Source: Alopecurus myosuroides
Taxonomy: Eukaryota > Streptophyta > Magnoliopsida > Poales > Poaceae
Reading direction: 5' to 3'
DNA: 64,000 nt
Assembly: GCA_028641055.1 (NCBI GenBank)
Contig: CM054059.1
Coordinates: 109,814,263-109,878,262 of the forward strand
Positions 12,026-24,007 of the stretch are shown here, one piece after another. The position numbers were made by a program, and so were the translations under genes. Within the stretch, counting starts at the first letter, position 1. Every line of letters starts with the position of its first letter. The notes below the pieces were generated by a model. That model worked only from the letters and a program-made list of their open reading frames with translations. It searched no databases and was not told the DNA's origin.

Positions 12026-13420
12026 TCATGACCCATACATATAGGGGATTGCAACAGTCTTCGAGGGAAGTAAAACCCAAATTTATTGATTCGACACAAG
12101 GGGAGCCAAAGAATATTTGTGAGCCTTAACAAGTGAGTTTTCAATTCACCTGCACCTGAAAGTGGAGTTGTTCGCAGTGGTTTATCAGTAGTAACAGTTT
12201 TATAGTAGCAGAAGTGGTGAAATAATAGCAGCAGTGAAATGAAAACAACAGAAGTAGTGTTTGAAGTAAACAACGAGATTAAATACTGTATGCATAGGGA
12301 TAGATGAACGGGCGTTGCATGGATAAGATAGTTCATATGATAATCAAGACATGGGCATTGCAGATAAATAAGATAAATCATCCAAGCACTAAGTAACCAT
12401 AGGCATGTGTTCCGTAAATAGTCGTACGTGCTCGCAATGAGAACTTGCACAACATCTTTTGTCCTACCAGCCCGTTTTCAGCGGGGCCTCAAGGGAACTA
12501 CTGGTAATTAATGTGTTCCTTTTAATAGAACACCGGAGCAAAGCATTAACACTCCGTGAACACATGTGATCCTCACATCACAGCCATCCCCTCTGGTTAT
12601 CCCAATTTCTGTCACTTCGGGGCCTCGGGTTCCGGACAACAATATGTGTAATCAACTTGCAGGTATGATCAAGAAACAATAATTATCATCGTGATTCAAT
12701 AACATGTTCAGATCTGAGATCATGGCACTCGGGCCCAAAGTGACAAGCATTAAGCATAACAAGTTGCAACAATGTCAATAGCACTAATAGAGGATACTAG
12801 GCACTATGCCCTAACAATCACGGCATTATTACATGAACAATCTCATCCAATCCCTACCATCCCCTTCAGCCTATAGCGGGGGAATTACTCACACATTGAT
12901 GGGGGAAACATGGATGGTCGAAGGAGAGGCGTTGGTGATGACGATGGCGATGATCTCCTCCGATTCCCCGTCCCAGCAGGGTGCCAAAACGGAGTTTCCG
13001 AACCCCAAAAAAGGATTCGCGATGGCGGCGGAGCTACAAACTTCTTTCTGGAAAACGATCGAACCCCCTCGGGTTTTAGGGTTGAAGGCAATATGTAGTC
13101 GAAAGGGGAGCCCGAGGTGGTCTCTAGGTGGCCCACACCACCAGGTGGCGCGGCCTAGGGGGGGCGCCAGGGGGTGGTGTGGCCCCCTCCGGCCCCTCTC
13201 CTAGCCCCCTTCTGGCTCCCGGGGTCTTCCGGTGTTTTAAGACCAATGGGGTCTTTTCTGGGAAATTTCCCGAAAGTTGATTTTTGTGCACAAAAACGAG
13301 ACACCAAGGCAATTCTGCTGAAACAGCGTTAGTCCGTGTTAGTTGCATTCAAAACACACAAGTTTAGAGGAAAACAATAAGAAAAGTGTTCGGAAAAAGA
13401 GATACGTTTTCGACGTATTA
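12026..13420 (-). repeat. G3 5' LTR
   Basis: 1395 bp, aligning end to end with 4808-6367 apart from the MITE. The outer end is changed: the plus strand closes with CGTATTA where the family has CGTATCA, and the inner end reads TCATGACCC rather than TGATGACCC. The GC-rich inverted repeat lies at 13133-13182. Confidence 0.9.
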
Positions 13421-14417
13421 TGGTTCCTCCTGTTGTATTGACAAGGGGAGGTAGAATTTTAGGAGGGACGAGTCAATACTGGTATGGTTGAATCCCTCTT
13501 CCCAAAGATCTTGTCTCATTCTTCTCTCGGGGAGGATGAGTCTCAAGGTGAAAGTGCACAAGCTCTGCAGAGTTAAAAACTAAGATCTTAGCCGTGTCCC
13601 CGGTTATGGGTAATTTGAGAAAACTAGACATAGTTGTTGCCGAAGGATCTCCTCATCTTTTTTGAATGATATAAAACATGGTAGAAACCCCTTTTAGGGC
13701 ACATGGTGGATTTAGCCATGATGCCACAATTAAACCTCATGGTGGATTTAGCCATGATGATTTACCAAACTTCATGGTGGATTTAGCCATGACGATTTCA
13801 AACTTCATGGTGGATTTAGCCATGATGATTTATCAAAATTCATGGTGGATTTAGCCATGATGAACAGTCAACCTTCATGGTGGATTTAGCCATGATGATT
13901 GTACTAAAGTCTTCATTTTTATTAAAATGATTTATCAAATATAGGACAAAACTGGCTTTATGCAAATAGCCCAGACTCCACCAGCCAAATACCATGTAGC
14001 TAGTTATTCCTCAAAAATGTCACCATACAAGTGTCACTTGACAGTACATTGTTTGAACTGACTTCCTCCCCCGTGGGGGCTGCATATTCCAACGTGCAGA
14101 TGAATCTGAAGACGAGTGAGGATTTCGTTTAGGATCTCGAGTCTATCGCCAACATGTTCTGCCTGTGGCACATGAAGTGAAGAAGGCTCATTGAAGATTT
14201 GTTTCCGCTGTGCTTACTTTGAAACCTTGTTATTTGGGCAAGTCAATGTTGACTATGCCAATGGTAAGACTATTTTATTTCTTATCCATTGGATCAATGA
14301 TGTAGAATGATGCTATTGGAATGAATATTTCATTTTGTCATGTGTATGCTATCAGAGATCCCGGGAATAGCAGGTTACACAGGTGTTCTACATTTATCAA
14401 AAGGTAGGGTGCTACAA
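13421..14417 (+). repeat. Element A 5' LTR, second segment
   Basis: The LTR resumes after G3 and ends GGTGCTACA at 14417. It contains a 35 bp-period minisatellite (13702-13894) and a block near 14096-14177 that is strongly conserved with element B. Confidence 0.88.
13702..13894. repeat. Minisatellite in element A 5' LTR, six copies
   Basis: The 19 bp core CATGGTGGATTTAGCCATG occurs six times with a period near 35 bp. Each core has short inverted arms, CATGG and CCATG. A lone related copy sits at about 4648. The 3' LTR has seven copies at 28748-28975. It is a tandem repeat of the LTR, not a CRISPR array: it lies in a eukaryotic retroelement and the spacers are themselves repeated. Confidence 0.92.
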
Positions 14418-14420
14418 AAT

Positions 14421-14432
14421 GGTATCAGAGCA
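14421..14432 (+). other. Element A primer binding site (initiator tRNA-Met)
   Basis: TGGTATCAGAGC lies three bases after the 5' LTR end and complements the 3' end of plant initiator tRNA-Met. Element B and the Copia element use the same primer. Confidence 0.92.
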
Positions 14433-15816
14433 TAATGTTGCTTGTAGGATTGAGACCCTAAGTTTGGATTAGAACTAGGAAAAAGACCCTAGGATCAAAA
14501 ATCTACATTCTTCAAACTTATAGAAACAAAACATCACATCTTATTCCTTCTCATATCCTCTCATATATTATTCACCTTCAAAATATTCTTCTCTTGTTAT
14601 AGATGACCTACCTCTTGTTTTCCATCAAGACATGGTTGGTGAAAAATCATGGAGTGATAGGAATAGTTTTCACATGACCTATTGGTTTTGACATGAAGAC
14701 TACACTCAAGACCATTGAAGAAACTTGGAGTTATACCCAGACTTCATAACAATCGTAAACACCTCAAGACACTGAGAGAAGGATTTGAAGAAACTCAAGA
14801 AGATATGGATGGGACCACCAATCTAGTTACCTTGTTAGAACAACGTTAACGTGTTAGTGTATTGATCATACAAATTGTGTGTGTTATGACAATACTAGAT
14901 TGTTTGTTAAACCTTGATGATTGGAGTGATGGATGCTTGTTATGTTTTGTTAGATGTTGTTTGTCTAATTAATTGTCTTGCTCTGCTATGTTTTGGTAGG
15001 AACCTTCTTTAGTATCTTTCTAAATCTCTACTAATCCATGCTAAACCAAACCCAACACCATACACCTTTACCATCCATAGTGAGTTTCTAAGTTGGAGTG
15101 CAACAACTGACTTGACACCCAAGAGCACCTTTTGAGACAACTATCCATTTGAGGAATATCAAAGACCTCAAGATTCCGTTCTTCTGTGCGAAGGAACAAT
15201 CACATCTATGATCAAGCCCCCACCGTCATAAGGGGAAGCAAGTTTATCAACAAGTGATAATGGACATATGGAGTTCGATACACATGAGCTAACTTTTTTT
15301 GGATAGCTTTCTACACCAAAAGGACTTATGAAGAAGATGCAACTATTCAACTGGCGGTCCAAAGAGTTTACGCAACCCCACTAGTTGGAGAAATAATAGT
15401 TTAGTTCAGGTTTGTCTTACAGGTGGGAAACTTTCTGTCAGACAAGTGAGGATGACCGAGTGTTAGATCACGTAGTTCATCAATCTACATGTGGAAAATA
15501 ATATGGGTGCAGGATGGACTGATCACCATTCCTACTACTCATGCTATTCACTCTTACTATGTTGGGTTGAAGGAACTATGTTTGCCTTGAGCCTTTAGTC
15601 GAGTGATGACGATGTTAAACCTAAACTATAGGATGGTAGAATATAATTATAACCCTGTGTTAGGCAAGTGTTGCCGAAATGTATTGAACTTCGGTGAGGA
15701 CAAAACCAATCTTGGAGGAATCATGCAATGGAATATATTTCCTACCATGATAGTTTCGTTAGAAATAGCATGGTGTTTGCATTCAAGGGATACAACAACA
15801 TGATGAAAGATCGCTA
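14433..15816 (+). other. Element A internal non-coding domain
   Basis: About 1.4 kb with no supported gene. It aligns in blocks with the internal domain of B (60501-62010), for example the stretch around 14820-14880 with that around 61030-61100. The short frame at 15603-15803 is not conserved in B. Confidence 0.75.
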
Positions 15817-16396
15817 AGGAAATAGGAACAAATTGGTCTGGACTTCATCACTGGATTATCTCGAACCAAATCAGGGTATGATTCTATTTGGGTGGTAGTG
15901 GATCGTTTGACAAAGATAGCACACTTTGTGCCAGTAAAGACCACATACACCAGTGCTAAGTTGGCTGATATTTATATGAAGAAGATTGTCTGTCTCCATG
16001 GTGTTCCCAAGAGTATTGTGTCTGATAGAGGTACCCAGTTTACCTCACACTTCTGGAAGCAACTACATGAGTCATTAGGAACCATATTAGAATTCAGCAC
16101 AACATATCACCCACAGACAGATGGCCAAACTAAGAGAGTGTCTCAGATTTTAGAGGATATGCTGAGAGCATGTACCTTAGACTATGGATCTAGTTGAGAT
16201 GACAGCTTACCATATGCAGAATTTTTCCTACAACAACAATCATCAAGATAGTATTGAGATGACACCATTTGAAGCTCTGTATGAGAAGAAAATGCACCAC
16301 ACCTTTGTTGTGGAGTGGCCTAGGAGAAGGAAATTATTTGGCCCTGACATCATCCAAGAAGCTGAAGAAAATGTTAGATTGACCAACGACTTCTGA
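15817..16396 (+). pseudogene. Integrase remnant of a Gypsy element, inactive
   Basis: This is the catalytic core of a Ty3/Gypsy integrase, which would insert element cDNA into the chromosome. The first catalytic Asp (LDFITGL, codon 15841-15843) and the second (SDRGTQF, near 16020) are present. The catalytic Glu expected in GQTERV is Lys (GQTKRV, codon 16132-16134), which should abolish activity. A TGG-to-TGA type stop follows at 16195-16197 and an extra T near 16222 shifts the frame, after which the sequence continues to 16396 (SYNNNHQDSIEMTPFEALYE). Similarity to Del/Tekay-type integrases indicates the autonomous ancestor. Gag, protease, reverse transcriptase and RNase H are gone. Element B lacks this segment altogether. 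Confidence 0.88.
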
Positions 16397-16821
16397 TTGA
16401 CTCAAAGAGTGGCCCTCAGTGTCAAAGGTAAACTCAACAAACTTACGTTGATCTGGAGCTCTATTGCAAAGGAGAGTTCTACTCAAACCATCTAGAGTAA
16501 AGATACACTTAAAGATATGTGAATAGACACATCCTGTTGGAAGTGAATTTGGACGCATAGAACCCTAAAGGTTGTATACCTGGACTCAAGACCCCAAGTA
16601 CCTACCTGGAGTCGATACATGATATATAATAATATTATGGATGCTGAAGTGTGGCTCAACAGTTGAAGGGATAGTAGACCCAACAACCACATGGATAAGA
16701 GTTTTAGCTCACCCACAAAAATTTCTTTTAAGAGTGGTAGCCCACCCAACTTGTGTATACCCAGTTACCCAAACCTATCTTTCTTTCTAGCCTTCCCAAA
16801 TATCGGGATGAGATTTCTTTT

Positions 16822-16834
16822 AAGGGTGGTAGTT
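16822..16834 (+). other. Element A polypurine tract
   Basis: AAGGGTGGTAGTT directly precedes the 3' LTR. The same tract lies in element B at 62332-62344. Confidence 0.7.
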
Positions 16835-18347
16835 TGTAACATCCCTGATTTTTTTAGAAACTACAAAAAATCACAAAAAATTGAAACTTTTTGTATTCAT
16901 GACAAACAAGTCACCAAAAACCAAATGACATGCAATAAACAAAAAAAAACACATTTCAATGAAATTGGATTTAGGAATCCAAATTACCTTCTTCCTTAAA
17001 CTCTAAGCATATTTCATATCTAGTTTTCATTATAAAGAGAAAATATTTCTCCTTAGCAAACCTCTTTACAAATATGTTTTCAACCCATTTATAACTATGA
17101 AAATGTTTATGATTTTAAAAATCAGAGAATTACTATCTCTAATATTTCCTCCATGCCTCCAAAATTATTTCATGTGAATAAAAATATTTTCATAATGCTT
17201 TTCAAATGTTATAACAAGTAATAACCAATAAAGTGTGTATATAAATTATTTTAGTTTTTGAAAACAAGTAAAAGGCCTTGAAAACCAATATTTACATTTT
17301 AGACCACCTCTCACAATTTTTATTAAACCCAAATTCCCAATTAATTATTACTTTCTACGTAAAAATGATTTTTAGTATTATTAAGGCTTTATCCATAATT
17401 TCGAAATTTCTTTTTGAAATGTGTTGGAAACAACACATTTATGTTCATAATTGAAAGAGAATTTTGTTTACAAAAAGGTAGGAACTTGGTTGAGGTTAAT
17501 TGGAGCTTTTATGCAAAAGTTATTAAAGAAATAAAATAGAAAAGAAAAAGGAAATGAAAAATACAGAGAACAAAAAAAACGAGAGAACAAAAAAAAAGAG
17601 CGAGCGCCCAGTAGCAGCCAAGCCCACCTCGTAACCTACCGCACGCGCACGGAAAGAAAAGGCAAAGCAGCCTAGCCCAGCCCGCGCGCCCTCTCTCTCT
17701 ATGTGTACCAATGACAGGTGGGGCCCACACCTGACCTAAGCACGACGTCACCCTGACGTCAGCCGTCTTCAACCTCCTTCCGATTTTCCCGTGGTCATGA
17801 CTGGTCGAGCGTGCCATGATCTCCTCGTCCACGTTATCCTCACCCCAAGCCTCTCTCCTTAAAGCCCCGACGCCCCTCTCTCTTTTCCCCCTATTTCCCC
17901 TCTCTGTCTCGCCTCGAGGCCATGCTATTTTCTCGCCGGAGCCGCAACATTCCACCGCCATGATCTGCGATTCCGGCGGGGTATGCGAGCCAGAGCCGAC
18001 CATTTCAGTCCATGTGGACTCGCCGTGGTCTGCGCATTCACTGAGCTACCTCTCTTTCTTTCTTGTGCAGCCCATCGTCGTTGTCGAGCACTCCCGAGGC
18101 CGCCAAAAACTGCGCCGCCTCTGTCTGCACGTCCTTGTCGAAAGAGGTAGCCACTGAGAGATCAGCTCGTACCATTGAGCTCTCCGTGGAATGGCGCACC
18201 CCGTGGTGTCCTCCATTGAGTAAGGAGAGCCCGGGAGCATCGTCGTTGTGCACCACCGGCACCCTGTCCCACCGCCGGCCATTTTCCGGCGTCCCCAAAC
18301 AGTACCCGCCAGTTAGTTCGCTCAGATCCGTCCCTGACCGTTGGATC
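16835..18347 (+). repeat. Element A 3' LTR, first segment
   Basis: It begins TGTAACATCCC and matches 1590-3117. It is interrupted at 18348 by the Copia element and resumes at 26776. A short plus-strand frame at 17816-18157 lies in the GC-rich block and is not conserved as protein with the 5' LTR. Confidence 0.9.
18343..18347. repeat. Target duplication GGATC, left copy, of the Copia element
   Basis: GGATC occurs at 18343-18347 and 26776-26780. The empty site in the other LTR of A, near 3114, has one copy. Confidence 0.92.
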
Positions 18348-19995
18348 TATTGGGTACGTTGCATAGAAAACAAAAACATTCCTACGCACGATAAACCCGA
18401 ATGGCGAAGATCTAATCTAGGAGATGAAAGGTAACGGGGAGAAAGAGTCTTAGGATAACATACCCTCGAAGACTCTAAGTGGTACGAGAGAAAATCTTGG
18501 TGTTGACGTAGTCGTACTCACGCCGATCCCGAGCGAGAAGATGTGCACCGCAATCCGGTGGTTCCTACGTGATCGGTCACACGTTCAGCTCGATAAAGAC
18601 CTCTGTTCCCTCGATCCAGCGGGGTAGTGGAAGTAGAGGATCTCCCGGAACTCCAGCAGCACGACGGCGTGGTGGTGATGAAGAGTCCCACGGTCAGGGC
18701 TTCGCCAAGCCGGAGACCATGGAATGGAGCAGCGGGTGGAGGGAAAGGGAGGTGGGCAAGTGTGTGGAGGAGGGGGAGCTCTCACCCTCCTTTTATAGGG
18801 GTGGGGGAGGCAGCCCAAGGGGGATGCGAGCAGCCATGGTGTGCCCCCACCTCTTCCCCTCTTCATGTGAGTGGAAGCTCCACTCACACCTACTCATGCT
18901 CCCTTAATTTTCCACTTAGAAAATCCAAAGCTTTTTCTTTAATAAATAAATAAAATATTTGTATTTCTTTATTTATATTTGTGAATTTCGTTAACAAACA
19001 TTTGCATGCAGCACCTCGAATCATTTGTTAATTCTATTAACAACCATTCGACGAAAAACCCCTTCAACTATTTCAATTTTCCTCGAAACAATTTCGGAGT
19101 TGTCCAAAACATTCTTCGGTATTCCGTATCCTCTCAAACGCTTCATCAAACCTTAAGTATGTCACCCTACGGTTCGTGAATAATATAGACATGATCGAGA
19201 CTCCTCTCCGATCAATAATCAACAACGGGATTTGGAGATCCGTGATGACTCCTATAAATTCAACGATGACTCTCGTGATCGTGCAAACCTTCAACGTCGT
19301 AACTATTTCCCTTTGTCTCGCGATATTTTACTTGTCCGAAATCCGATCATCGGTATCAACCATACCTTGTTCGATCTCGTTACCCGACAAGTACTATTTT
19401 CTCGTTCCCATGATATGACATCCTTGTGACCTAGTCACGTGCTTGCAAGCGGTGCCGATGTGATATCACCGAGAGGGCCTAGAGTATATCTCTCCGTCAG
19501 TTTTGATGGACAAATCCCACTCTTGATCCATGAGCTTCAACTAACACTTTCTGAATACCTAACGCCACCTTTATAGTCACCCGGTTATGGTGTGACGTTT
19601 GATGTCATCAAAGTACTCTTTTGGTATTAGTGATTAACATGATCTCATGGTCTAAGGAATAATGTTACTCCAAATGTAAGACATAACAAAAAAACTAAAT
19701 GACCTAATCATATTGTTATACTCAGTTAGGGTCTAAGTTCATCACGTCATTCTCCTAATGACATGACCCCGTTATTAACAACATCCAATGTCTATGATCA
19801 GGAAGCCTTGATCATATGTTTATCAACGAGCTAGTTAAAAGAGAGGCTTTACTGTGAACGTTTGTTTGTTTATTAATCACACATGTATTAACGTTTCCGG
19901 TTAATACAATTCTAGCATGAGAAATAAAAATCTATCATAAACAAGGAATAACATAATAAACACTTTATTATTGCCTCTCGGGCATATTCCCTCCA
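18348..19995 (-). repeat. Copia 3' LTR
   Basis: 1648 bp, aligning with 25179-26775. The inner end next to the polypurine tract is intact (TGGAGGGAATATGCCCG on the minus strand). Confidence 0.92.
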
Positions 19996-20008
19996 GTCTC
20001 CCACTTGC
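19996..20008 (-). other. Copia polypurine tract
   Basis: The minus strand reads GCAAGTGGGAGAC directly before the 3' LTR. Confidence 0.8.
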
Positions 20009-20028
20009 ACTAGGGGCAATAATCTATA

Positions 20029-21439
20029 TTACATAATGATGAATCTAACACCCATTGAGTTATGGTGTTGACCATGTTTTGCCTTTGAGAGAGGTTTAGT
20101 CAACGGATCTGCCACATTCAGATCCGTATGTACTTTGCAAATCTTCACATCCTCATCTGCGACATGTTCACGGATGGAGTGAAAATGGTGCTTGATATGC
20201 TTGGAATCCTTGTGAGACGTTGGATCCTTAGCATTGGTTATGGCACCATTGTTGTCACAATAGATAACCATTAGATCCAACGCACTCGGAACCACACCTA
20301 GTTCGGATATGAACTGCTTCGTCCAAACTGCTTCCTGTGTTGCCTCCGAGGCAGCAACATATTCTGCTTCTGTTGATGATCTCGCCACCATGGATTGCTT
20401 GGAACTCCTCCAGCTTACTGCTCCTCCATTCATAAAAAATACGTACCCGGATTGAGACTTAGAGTCATCCGGATCAGTGTCGAAGCTAGCATCGACGTAA
20501 CATCTTGCGACAAGCTCTTCTTCACCGTCATATACGAGAACCATATCCTTAGTTCTTCTCAAGTACTTGAAGATATTCCTGACCGCCGTCCAGTGTTCCA
20601 AATATGGATCAGATTGGTACCTACTAGTCAAACTAATAGCATGTGCCACATCCGGCCTTGTACATAGCATAGCATACATGATAGAACCTATGGCTGAAGC
20701 ATAGGGAATCTTATTCATTATTTCTCTATCTTCTGCTGTAGCCGGACATTGAGTCTTACTCAACGTATTTCCTTGCAACATTGGTAAGAACCCCTTCTTA
20801 CTTTCTTCCATTCTGAACTTCTTCAAAATCTTGTCAAGGTATGTACTTTGCGAAAGTCCAATTAAGCGTCTTGATCCCTGTAGATTTTGATGCCTAATAT
20901 ATAAGCTGCTTCACCGAGTTCTTTCATCGAAAAACTACTGGTCAAATAAACTTTTACGCTTTTTAAAAGTTCTATATCATTTCCAATCAACAATATGTCA
21001 TCCTCATATAGTACTAGAAATGCTACAGAGATCCCACTCACTTTCTTGTAAATACAAGCTTCTCCGTATGTTTGGAAAAATCCAAAACCTTTGATCACCT
21101 TATCAAAACGGAGGTTCCAACTCCGGGATGCTTGCTTCAGTCCATAAATGGAGCGTTGAAGCTTGCACACCTTGTCAGCATCCTTAGGATCAACAAAACC
21201 TTTGGGTTGCATCATATACAACTCTTCCTCAATGTCACCATTAAGGAATGCCATTTTGACATCCATGTTCCAGATTTCATAATCGAAAAATGCAGCAACT
21301 ACTAACCTAATCCAAACTGACTTCGGCATCGCTACCGGTGAGAAAGTCTCATCGTAGTAACCTCTTGAATTTGTCGGAAACCTTTTGCGACTAGTCGAGC
21401 TTTATAGACAGTCACATTACCATCAGCGTCAGTTTTCTT
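20029..21439 (-). pseudogene. Copia reverse transcriptase and RNase H, broken
   Basis: The enzyme would copy element RNA into DNA and degrade the RNA strand. The reverse transcriptase frame is 21329-20862, with DVKMAFLNGD near its start and the catalytic motif as YEDD (usually YVDD), both Asp kept. It is out of frame with the upstream integrase frame because of an extra T at about 21440. RNase H follows at 20826-20029 in a third frame: it has KQSMVARSSTEAEYVA, the DNNGA block and the terminal NVADPLTKPL motif. A frameshift near 20850 separates the two. Confidence 0.92.
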
Positions 21440-23227
21440 TTAAAAGATCCATTTGTTGTCAACGGCCTTGCGGTCATAGGGTAAGTCCACCAAAGTCCAA
21501 ACTTGGTTTTCGTACATGGATCCTATTTCGGATTTCATGGCTTCAAGCCATTTGTTGGAATCCGGGATCATCATCGCTTCTTCATACGTCGCAGGGTCAT
21601 CACCTCCATCTACCATGAAGTTTAAGATGGGATTCCCGTATAGTTCAGGAGCTGTACGATTCCTACTTGACCTGCGAGGCACGATAATTTCCTGTTCTGT
21701 AGTTTCATGATCTTGATCATTAGCTCTCTCTTCAACTGACGGGGTCGGCACTGGAACAATTTCCGGCGCTGCGCTACTCGCCATTCCAAGAAGAGAAGGT
21801 TCAACAACCTCATCGAGTTCTACCTTCCTACTATTCACACCTTTCGAGAGAAACTCCTTCTCTAAAAAGGATCCATTCTTGGCAACGAAAATATTGCCTT
21901 CGGATCTGTGATATAAGGTGTACCCTATTGTTTCTTTAGGGTATCCTATGAAGACGCATTTTTCCGCTTTGGGTTCGAGTTTATCAGGTTGAAGCTTCTT
22001 CGCATAAACATCACATCCCCAAACTTTTAGAAATGACAGCTTAGGTTTGTTTCCAAACCATAATTCGTACGGTGTCGTTTCAACGGATTTAGATGGTGCC
22101 CTATTTAAAGTGAATGCAGCGGTCTCTAGTGCATAACCCCAAAACGATAGTGGAAAATCTGTAAGAGACATCATAGATCAAACCATATCCAATAAAGTAC
22201 GATTACGACGTTCGGAAACACCATTACGCTGTGGTTTTCTGGCAGGTGTGAGTTGTGAAACTATTCCACATTGTTTCATATGCATGCCAAACTCGTAACT
22301 TAAATATTCACCTCCACGATCAGATCGTAGAAATTTAATATTTCTGTTACGATGATTTTCAACTTCACACTGAAATTCTTTGAACTTTTCAAATGTCTCA
22401 GATTTGTGTTTCATTAAGTAAATATATCCATATCTACTCAAATCATTTGTGAAAGTGACAAAATAACGATATCCACCGCGCGCTGATACACTCATTGGTC
22501 CACACACATCAGTATGTATGAATTCCAGTAAGTCTGTCGCCTGTTCCGTGGTTCCGGAAAACGGGGTTCTAGTCATCTTTCCCATAAGGCATGGCTCACA
22601 TGTTTCAAATGATTCATAATCAAGTGATTCTAAAAGTCCATCCGAATGGAGCTTTTTCATGCGTTTAACACCAGTATGACCTAAGCGGCAATGCCACATG
22701 TAAGCAGCAATATCATCATTCAACTTAATTATTTTGGCATTCACATTATGAATATGTGTATCAATACTATCAAGATTCAAAAGAAATAAACCATTCTTCT
22801 CAGGTGCGTGACCATAAAAGATATTATTCATATAGATCGAACAACCATTGTTTTCAGACTTAAAGGAATAATCACTATGCATTAAGCAAGATCCAGAAAT
22901 GGTATTCATGCTTAATGCAGGCACCAAATAATAATTATTCAGGTTTATAACTAATCCGGATGGTAAACGTAGAGGTAGCGTCCCGACGGCGATCACATGA
23001 ACTCTTGATCCATTGTCGACGCGCATCGTCACCTCATCCTTTGCTAGTGGTCGCTTATTCTGCAGCTCCTGTTTCGAGTTACATATGTGAGCAACTGAAC
23101 CAGTATCAAATACCCAGGCGCTACTGCGAGTACTAGTAAGGTACACATCAATAACAAGTATATCAGATATACCTTTGTTCACTTTGCCGGCCTTCCTATC
23201 TGCCAGATATTTGGGGCAATTGCGCTT
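21440..23227 (-). pseudogene. Copia protease and integrase, one internal stop
   Basis: The protease active site is FDTGS (in WVFDTGSVAHICNS, near 23110). The integrase zinc-binding region follows (HCRLGH, CEPCLMGK). The catalytic triad is visible as HTDVCGP, SDRGGEY and NGVSERRN, with all three acidic residues present. One stop at 22175-22177 (TGA, CGA in related elements) falls soon after the triad in the same frame, and the downstream part 22174-21440 continues in frame. The part from 21650 to 21800 is the variable linker before reverse transcriptase. Confidence 0.92.
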
Positions 23228-24007
23228 CTAGTGGCCAGTGCCCTTGCAATAAAAGCACTCAGTCTCAGGCTTAGGGCCATACTTGGTTTTCTTCTCAGGT
23301 GCAGCAACAGACTTGCTACCCTTCTTGAAGTTTACCCTTGGCTTTCCTTTCTTGACTTTCTTGAAACTAGTGGTCTTATTGATCATCAACACTTGATGTT
23401 CTTTCTTGATCTCCACTTCAGCAGTTTTAAGCATCGAGAGAAGCTCAGGAAGAGTCTTCTTCGTGCCTTTCATATTATAGTTCATCACAAAGTTCTTGTA
23501 ACTAGGTGGCAGAGATTGGAAAACACGATGTATCCCTAGCTCATTGGGAATCGTCATTCCCAAGGCTATGAGTTTATCAGCGTACGCAGACATCTTGAGT
23601 ACGTGCTCACTAACGGAGTTGTTCTCTTCCATCATGCAGCTAAAGAACTTTTCTGAAGCGTCATAACTCTCAACTGCGGCATGGGTATCGAAAATCATTT
23701 TCAATTCTCATATTGTAGGAAAGGCAGTGCGGTTCTCGAAACGTATTCGCAGCTCTGGATCTAATCCATAAAGGATGCCGCAATGAACTATATTGTGGTC
23801 CTCTTGTTGAGCCAGATAAACATTTTTATCTTCATCAGAAGCATCATTAGCGGGCGGGTCACCTAGCGGTGCATCAAGCACATAGAGCTTCTTGCAAGCA
23901 GTGAGGAGAATCCTGAGGTTAAGTGCCCAGTTGGTAAAGTTGCTTCCATGGTTCGATAGTTTTTCTCTCTCCATGAACATATTGAAATTGAAGGTGGGTG
24001 GTGCCAT
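23228..24007 (-). pseudogene. Copia gag, two stops
   Basis: This would be the capsid protein. The frame opens at 24007 (MAPPTFNFNMF) and continues to 23228, broken by TGA at 23705-23707 and TAG at 23228-23230, both where related sequences are expected to have Trp (TGG). The second stop lies within the zinc knuckle (CFYCKGTGH then CP). The frame is otherwise the same as the downstream protease frame, so the original protein was one polyprotein. Confidence 0.9.

Larger units (their letters stand above)
4808..13420 (-). mobile_element. G3: Athila-type Gypsy element with gag-protease only
   Basis: The element is 8613 bp and lies on the minus strand, inside the 5' LTR of element A. LTRs are at 4808-6367 (3') and 12026-13420 (5'). 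A purine tract adjoins the 3' LTR and a primer site for tRNA-Asp adjoins the 5' LTR. The coding part is one decayed gag-protease; there is no reverse transcriptase or integrase, and about 2.9 kb of non-coding spacer lies between protease and 3' LTR. Protease sequence (LCDLGAGVS), tRNA-Asp primer and LTR start place it in the Athila lineage, the group that contains Sabrina and WHAM in wheat and barley. The two LTRs differ visibly (roughly 15 changes in the last 175 bp), so it is an old insertion. Confidence 0.9.

Noticed and set aside
13702..13894. Regular repeats of about 35 bp resembling a CRISPR array
   Set aside because: The sequence between cores is itself repeated, the same array occurs in the other LTR, and the context is a plant retroelement.
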